A DNA stretch of 64,000 nt from Whitmania pigra (taxonomy: Eukaryota > Annelida > Clitellata > Hirudinida > Haemopidae). Within the stretch, counting starts at the first letter, position 1. Every line of letters begins with the position of its first letter. Below the pieces are notes generated by a model. That model saw nothing but the letters and a program-made list of their open reading frames with translations. It had not been told where the DNA came from and searched no databases. This document shows positions 59,499 through 64,000 of the stretch, in pieces. The DNA is taken from the NCBI GenBank assembly GCA_021613335.1, contig JAJTWR010000362.1, positions 468,501 to 532,500 of the forward strand, in the 5' to 3' direction. The translations under genes were made by a program, and so were the position numbers.

Positions 59499-59529
59499 TG
59501 ATAATCGATAGGATTACATCTTATAAATA
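59499..59529 (+). promoter_or_regulatory. Gene C core promoter element and TATA box
   Basis: TGATAATCGATAGGA at 59499-59513 is identical to gene A's. TATAAATA follows at 59522-59529, 8 bp away instead of 18. Confidence 0.62.
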
Positions 59530-59764
59530 CCCGAGTTCCAACCCATTATTACAACAGATTTTGAACTGCCCTTCATCTGATGAAGAATAAGCATCGGATA
59601 TAGCAGACTCAAGATCTTTTAAAAATCCTTTCTAGTGAATCTCAGGTATTTGAAAGAAACCTTTTAATAAATTAATAATAATTTAGTTTTAATTCATTTT
59701 GTTTATCCTATTATTAAATTGATTTTTTGATATTTCAAGCATTCAGAACACTCGAAAGACCAAC

Positions 59765-59819
59765 ATGCTCAAGTGTGTTCTATTTCTGACGTTTTTGTTT
59801 CTGGCGTCTTCAGCAGAAG
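59765..59819 (+). CDS. Gene C signal-peptide exon
   Basis: MLKCVLFLTFLFLASSAE, a clear leader with an Ala-Ser-Ser-Ala end typical of signal peptidase sites. It has the same length (18 codons) and same boundary GAAGTTAAGTTTT as genes A and B, though the leader itself has diverged. Confidence 0.78.
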
Positions 59820-62360
59820 TTAAGTTTTAAATTTAAAATAGACATTTATTAAAATTAATATTAAATTATATAAATAAGTTTTTTGTTGTTATATAATTTA
59901 TCTCGGCAAGATAATTTTCTAAATCAATAATATAATTAAACAACAATCGAAACTCGATTACCCTGCTAAAGCCAAATTCTTGAAGTAAATCTAGTTCAAT
60001 TAAGGACGATTTAAATCCGACAGATTACGTATGCTGGAAGGCCAGTAAATAATTGCCTAATTACAAAACAAATTTATTTTATAAATATAAATCTAGGTGG
60101 AGATGACAGTTCCGAAGATGGAAAGGGCGAACGTAAAGGTTAACAATTTTAAATAATAGTCAAACAATTAGTGCACTTTTCGTATAAAGCACTGGATTAT
60201 TTATATTTATATTTTTTTTTATTTGAAATATAATTCTAGGTGGAGATGACAATTCCGAAGATGGAAAGAGCGAACGTAAAGGTTAGCAACTTTAAATAAT
60301 AGTCAAACAATTAGTGCACTTTTCGTAAAAAGCACTTAATTATTTATATTTATATTTTTTTTTATTTGAAATATAATTCTAGGTGGAGATGACAATTCCG
60401 AAGATGGAAAGGGCGAACATGAAGGTTAACAATTTTAAATAATAGTCAAACAATTAGTGCACTTTTCGTAAAAAGCACTTGATTATTTATATTTATATTT
60501 TTTTTTATTTGAAATATAATTCTAGGTGGAGATGACAATTCCGAAGATGGAAAGGGCGAACATAAAGGTTAACAATTTTAAATAATAGTCAAACAATTAG
60601 TGCACTTTTCGTAAAAAGCACTTGATTATTTATATTTATATTTTAAATTTCTCTTATTTCAAATATAATTCTAGGCGGAGATGGCAGATCCAAAGATGTA
60701 AAGGGAGAACTGGAAGGTTAACAATTTTAAATAATAATAAATAACAATTAGAAAATTTAAGCAAAAGCACTGGATTATTTATATTTATATTTTAATTTTT
60801 TTAAATTTTTCTAGAAGTAGTTAGATTGGTGACTATAATAAAAGAATGATGATGATTTTGACAGGATTTGGTTGTCAAAGTATCGAAAAGTTCACGGATC
60901 TCCTGAAACTGGTTGGTACAGGTTAGCAAAAGCTTCTTATTTATTTCCACGTTGCAATATTAATTATAAATCAGTTATTTATATTTTAAATAAAATATTA
61001 AATCACCACAAATCACATTTAAAAATATTCTAATGTCACCATAATTTTTTTCTTTTATTATAGCAGCTCGAAAACTGTACAAAGCCAGATTTGGTATTCT
61101 GTACAAAGGACTGAAAGAAGTGCGCGCAAAGGATATTAAGGAGTGCGTTGACAAATGCGGAAGCAACGAGAAATGCTTCGTTTTAAGTTGGACTGAAGAT
61201 AAAAAGTGTCATTTGCAGCAAGACGGCAATGGCGTGTTGAAGCGAAGTAATTTTGAGCCTAAAGAGAATGCCCTCACGCTCTTGGGCAAGACAAAACATC
61301 TCCAAAAATTTCGAAAATTAGGTTAGCTTAAATAAATTAATTTTTGAACGAATTGTTAATTTTTTTAAATTGACTAATTTAATACTAGCACTAATTTGAT
61401 TTGTAGGAGGAAAAGGAGATTATTACGAAAAGTCAGAAGACGATGATGATTTAGAAGCTAGATTCAAAGATGGTTTGTTATTTTACGTGTATGTACAAAA
61501 ATTAAATTAATTTAATTAAATAAATTTTAATAAGCAAATGATTTATAGTAATAAGGCTTTTAGCTTGGTAATTCCTCTAAATTTTTGTATTTAACAGGAT
61601 TTGGCTGCAAAAACAGTCTAAAATGTTTAGATCTTGTCAGACGTTCCGGCTTTGGTTAGTACGATGGAATTATGTCTGGACTTTGAGAGTATATCATATA
61701 TTGATCAAATAACCTTTATTATTCCAGAAAACAAACTCTGGTGGATTATGTACGGATATCGATACATAAAGTCGAAAAAAGTGGCGTCAAATGACGTCAA
61801 GGAATGCCTCAATAAGTGCAAGAACAGCAACAAATGCTTCGTTGTCAGTTGGACAAAAGATCAAAAATGCTATGTGCAGGACGACGGCAAAACTGATCTA
61901 AAGCCAGACAACTTTGAGAAGGATAAGGATACCCTAGCCTTTCTCGGCAAGGTCAATAAACTCTTGAGGCTCAGGAAATTTGGAAATCAGTATGATTATG
62001 GTATAAACATGATGATATTTTGTTTACTATATTTTTAAAAAGTAATTTAATGTAATTACAGCGCAATCATTGGTTTGCATGCCTATTTCACTATATATCC
62101 TTATGCTGCATGGAACCATTGCATTTAAAAGTGTTAACCGAGCAAAAATTAATCATAAGGTTGTTCAAGTAAAGAACATGCCAAACTATCTCCAAATGAA
62201 ATAAATGCACAGTAACCAACATATTTCGTTAAAATACGACTGTGTTAATTCACTTAATTGGTGAGTTGATATTACTTTATTTTGGTGCCATATCATTGCA
62301 GAAGAAGAACCTGAATACGATGACGATGAATTTACCAGAGGAGGAGGGAGGAGTGACTGA
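59765..62360 (+). CDS. Gene C: compact secreted PAN protein, 343 aa
   Basis: Exons: 59765-59819 (signal), five 42-nt linkers (60097-60138, 60240-60281, 60383-60424, 60526-60567, 60675-60716), 60865-60921, 61067-61321 (PAN), 61407-61472, 61598-61654, 61728-62000 (PAN) and 62302-62360 (stop TGA). The sum is 1032 nt and every phase agrees. It lacks the 6-Cys C-terminal PAN domains of genes A and B and ends in an acidic Gly/Arg tail (EEPEYDDDEFTRGGGRSD). It may show the simplest form of the family. A tiny phase-compatible exon at 60024-60044 could also be included. Confidence 0.7.
60024..60044 (+). pseudogene. 21-nt remnant of a 6-Cys PAN exon
   Basis: Reads DYVCWKA between 'ccgacag' and 'gtaaat', matching the first residues of exon 30041 (DFECWKA). 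The rest of the domain is missing. Splice sites and phase would still permit inclusion. Confidence 0.4.
60097..60716 (+). repeat. 143-bp tandem repeat carrying 42-nt linker exons, 5 copies
   Basis: Exons start at 60097, 60240, 60383, 60526 and 60675. Each encodes GDDxSEDGKGExKG (the fifth reads GDGRSKDVKGELEG). Intron and exon are duplicated together, as in gene B's 215-bp array but with a different sequence. Confidence 0.9.
60865..60921 (+). CDS. Gene C C-x6-C mini-exon 1 (one Cys lost)
   Basis: Reads FGCQSIEKFTDLLKLVGTG; Phe replaces the second cysteine of the motif. Confidence 0.62.
61067..61321 (+). CDS. Gene C PAN domain 1 (4-Cys type)
   Basis: RKLYKARFGILYKGLKEVRA, ECVDKC, KC, KKC, HLQQDGNGVLKRSNFEP, LTLLGKTKHLQKFRKL. 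The first Trp of the family is Tyr. The acceptor is a NAGNAG (tagcag), so the exon may start at 61064 or 61067, adding or removing one residue. Confidence 0.74.
61407..61654 (+). CDS. Gene C linker and C-x6-C mini-exon 2
   Basis: Linker 61407-61472 reads GGKGDYYEKSEDDDDLEARF then KDG. Mini-exon 61598-61654 reads FGCKNSLKCLDLVRRSGFG. Confidence 0.64.
61728..62000 (+). CDS. Gene C PAN domain 2 (4-Cys type)
   Basis: NKLWWIMYGYRYIKSKKVAS, ECLNKC, KC, QKC, YVQDDGKTDLKPDNFEK, LAFLGKVNKLLRLRKF. Donor TATG|GTATAA. Confidence 0.74.
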
Positions 62361-62414
62361 TCTTGAGTCCGAGGATGCTCCTGGTGATTCCCCCTTCGAA
62401 GGTTTGATCGTATT

Positions 62415-63990
62415 TAATGCCGGTGGCCATGGATTTTAAAATCAATAATCTAAGTAAACATTTACAAAGATTGAATTTCTGCCCATGTTCGAAAATACTC
62501 GAAGAATATCTTATTTAATTAGAGTCTTTTTAAAGCCTACAGATAGTCAATGCTTGAAGGCCATTCAACAATTGCATAATTGCAAATAAAATTTATTCTA
62601 AAAATATACCAACATAAATGTGTAAAATATTAGGTAAATATTTTGATAAATCACGGAGTCAATTTGTAGGTCAATACTAAGTCGTCAGAAATGTTGTTAG
62701 ATGCTCTTTGATTTTACTTTTAGATGTTTACCATTGTTTACGAATTATTTAAATTTTAACAAATTTTGTTAATTAAGTTATCGTTGGCGATTCCCTTAAA
62801 GCTTAACTTAATTTAAAATTGTTTGATGCAAGTTTAGCATTTTGTGCCATTTCTTTATAAAATAATTTGCATTTTCAGAAATAACATGAAAGTTCCTCCC
62901 ATGGAAATATTAAAACTCTAATAATATTGATTTATCACTAAATCCAAATGTTATCCAAAAACATTCTGCAAATTATTGCCATAAATTTTATAAAAGATAC
63001 TTATGCATTCTGTCATCTTCAATAAACGAGTGAAACCTTATTTTGTTTGTGACCACTTTTCCATTGAACTGAATCCTTGGTATACAATATAATTTACTAA
63101 TAAGATAATCAATAGAAATTTAACAAAATCCAATAAATTTCACTAATATAAATTATTATTATCATTAAAGGTTAATGGTATTAAATAATAAATAATTACA
63201 TCAAGCAATAAATAAGAAAATAAGAATCCTGGAACGTGTTTTCAGTCAAGACCTTTCATTCACTTGAAAGTGTTAACTGAACCGCCTAATACTGATACAC
63301 AAACATGATCCTGTAAACAGCATATACGACCCATTCAGCGTTATGTCACGGGCGTTAGTCTGAGATTAGTTAGTTATTGCTTAATACAATCAATTTTAAA
63401 TTAAAGATATGGCAAAAGATAGATTAAGAGGACAAGTATTACAATTTCTTAATTTAAATTATGTACCACTGAAGGTTTCCATGAGGAAGTCTATGATGTG
63501 CTTTCTGGTAAACGTGTTAGGCCTGGAAAACATGGAAAGCCTGGATTCTTGGTGCCAGGTAAAAATGGCATTATCATTAAAAATTTTGTTATGAATGTCC
63601 AATTATTTTTTAATTATTTTATGTTTGATAAATTTTTGAACTGAATCATTGGTATACAATATACTTTATTAATAATATAACCAATAGAAATTTAACAAAA
63701 ACAAATAAATTTCACTAATATAAATTATTATTATCATTAAAGGTTAATGGTATTAAATAATAAATAATTACATTAAGTAATAAATAAGAAAATAAGAATC
63801 CTGAAAAGTGTTTTTTAAGTCAAGACCTTTCATTCACTTGAAAGTGTTAACTGAACCGCCTAATACTGTTGCACAAAATTGATCCGATAAATAGCACATA
63901 CAAGTTGTATGATACAATCCAATCAGCGCTATGTTATGGGCGTTAGTTTGAATATTCAGATGTAAACAAGCTGCCAGCCAATCATATTGC
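62415..63990. repeat. 1.2-kb dispersed repeat, second copy plus a partial third
   Basis: 62415-63600 is collinear with 31860-33000. From about 63630 the part starting 'ttgaactgaat' repeats again to about 63930. The phrase 'aagtgttaactgaaccgcct' occurs at about 63268 and 63840 as well as near 32680. Confidence 0.8.
63465..63560 (+). pseudogene. Decayed linker exon, second copy
   Basis: 'ccactgaaggtttccatgag' to 'ggcctggaaaacatggaaag' mirrors 32888-32960, again without the AG acceptor found at 19026-19027. Frames across it give a peptide only by chance. Confidence 0.62.
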
Positions 63991-64000
63991 ACCTTCATCG

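Noticed and set aside
62242..62439. 65-codon frame beginning MLIHLIGELI near the end of gene C
   Set aside because: It crosses the acceptor at 62301 in a frame other than the phase-compatible one. Gene C's chain enters in phase 1 and stops at 62358-62360.
1..64000. tRNA and rRNA genes
   Set aside because: I looked for tRNA-like arm patterns and conserved rRNA words by eye and saw none. A covariance-model scan would be needed to exclude them fully.

Overview
This window is animal (bilaterian invertebrate) nuclear DNA. It is AT-rich, full of GAT/ATC and AAT microsatellites, and has many short GT-AG introns. It holds one conserved lipase gene, one mitochondrial respiratory gene, and a roughly 48 kb cluster of secreted modular proteins. 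I cannot fix the species; a lophotrochozoan such as an annelid is plausible but is inference. Gene models were built by hand from splice sites and reading phase.

Region 1 (1-11.0 kb). Positions 1-3274 show no gene I can support; they hold simple repeats and the 3' flank of the next gene. A minus-strand gene with 18 exons (11013 down to 3275) encodes a diacylglycerol lipase alpha/beta-like protein of about 1244 aa. All exon phases join. Its Ser/Asp/His triad can be seen, but the RGT motif and the GHSLGAG elbow of the family are altered.

Region 2 (11.4-12.6 kb). A three-exon NDUFB4 gene (complex I, 125 aa) runs divergently from the lipase across a gap of about 410 bp.

Region 3 (13.8-62.4 kb). 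Three genes each start with an 18-codon signal-peptide exon (14052, 35782, 59765) behind a shared promoter motif and TATA-like box. They continue as long chains of cassette exons, nearly all phase 1 at both ends. Cassettes are of a few kinds: PAN/apple-like domains of about 85-110 aa (three subtypes, 31 exons in all), a 57-nt mini-exon with a C-x6-C signature, acidic Asp/Glu/Gly linkers, and Pro-rich repeats. Gene A (14052-22776) would give 1254 aa but carries an in-frame TAG in one linker exon. Gene B (35782-56861) is much larger and contains a 215-bp tandem array in which each unit is an exon plus its intron. Gene C (59765-62360) is compact, 343 aa. A signal-less block at 29749-31758 copies the first four domains of gene B, and a partial copy of gene A's 3' end lies at 23119-24350.

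Region 4 (repeats and mobile DNA). A 227-bp satellite fills about 25.7-29.35 kb. A 507-bp hAT element with 8-bp target duplications sits just upstream of a splice acceptor in gene A. LINE 3' fragments lie at about 43.0 and 58.1 kb. A 1.2-kb repeat carrying a decayed linker exon occurs at 31.8-33.1 and 62.4-63.6 kb, with partial copies elsewhere.

Taken together, the cluster looks like a recently and repeatedly duplicated locus for secreted, multi-domain PAN proteins. Its symmetric exons allow exon gain, loss or skipping without breaking the frame. Function is unknown: PAN domains commonly bind protein or carbohydrate, and roles in secretion, adhesion, mucus or host interaction are all open.
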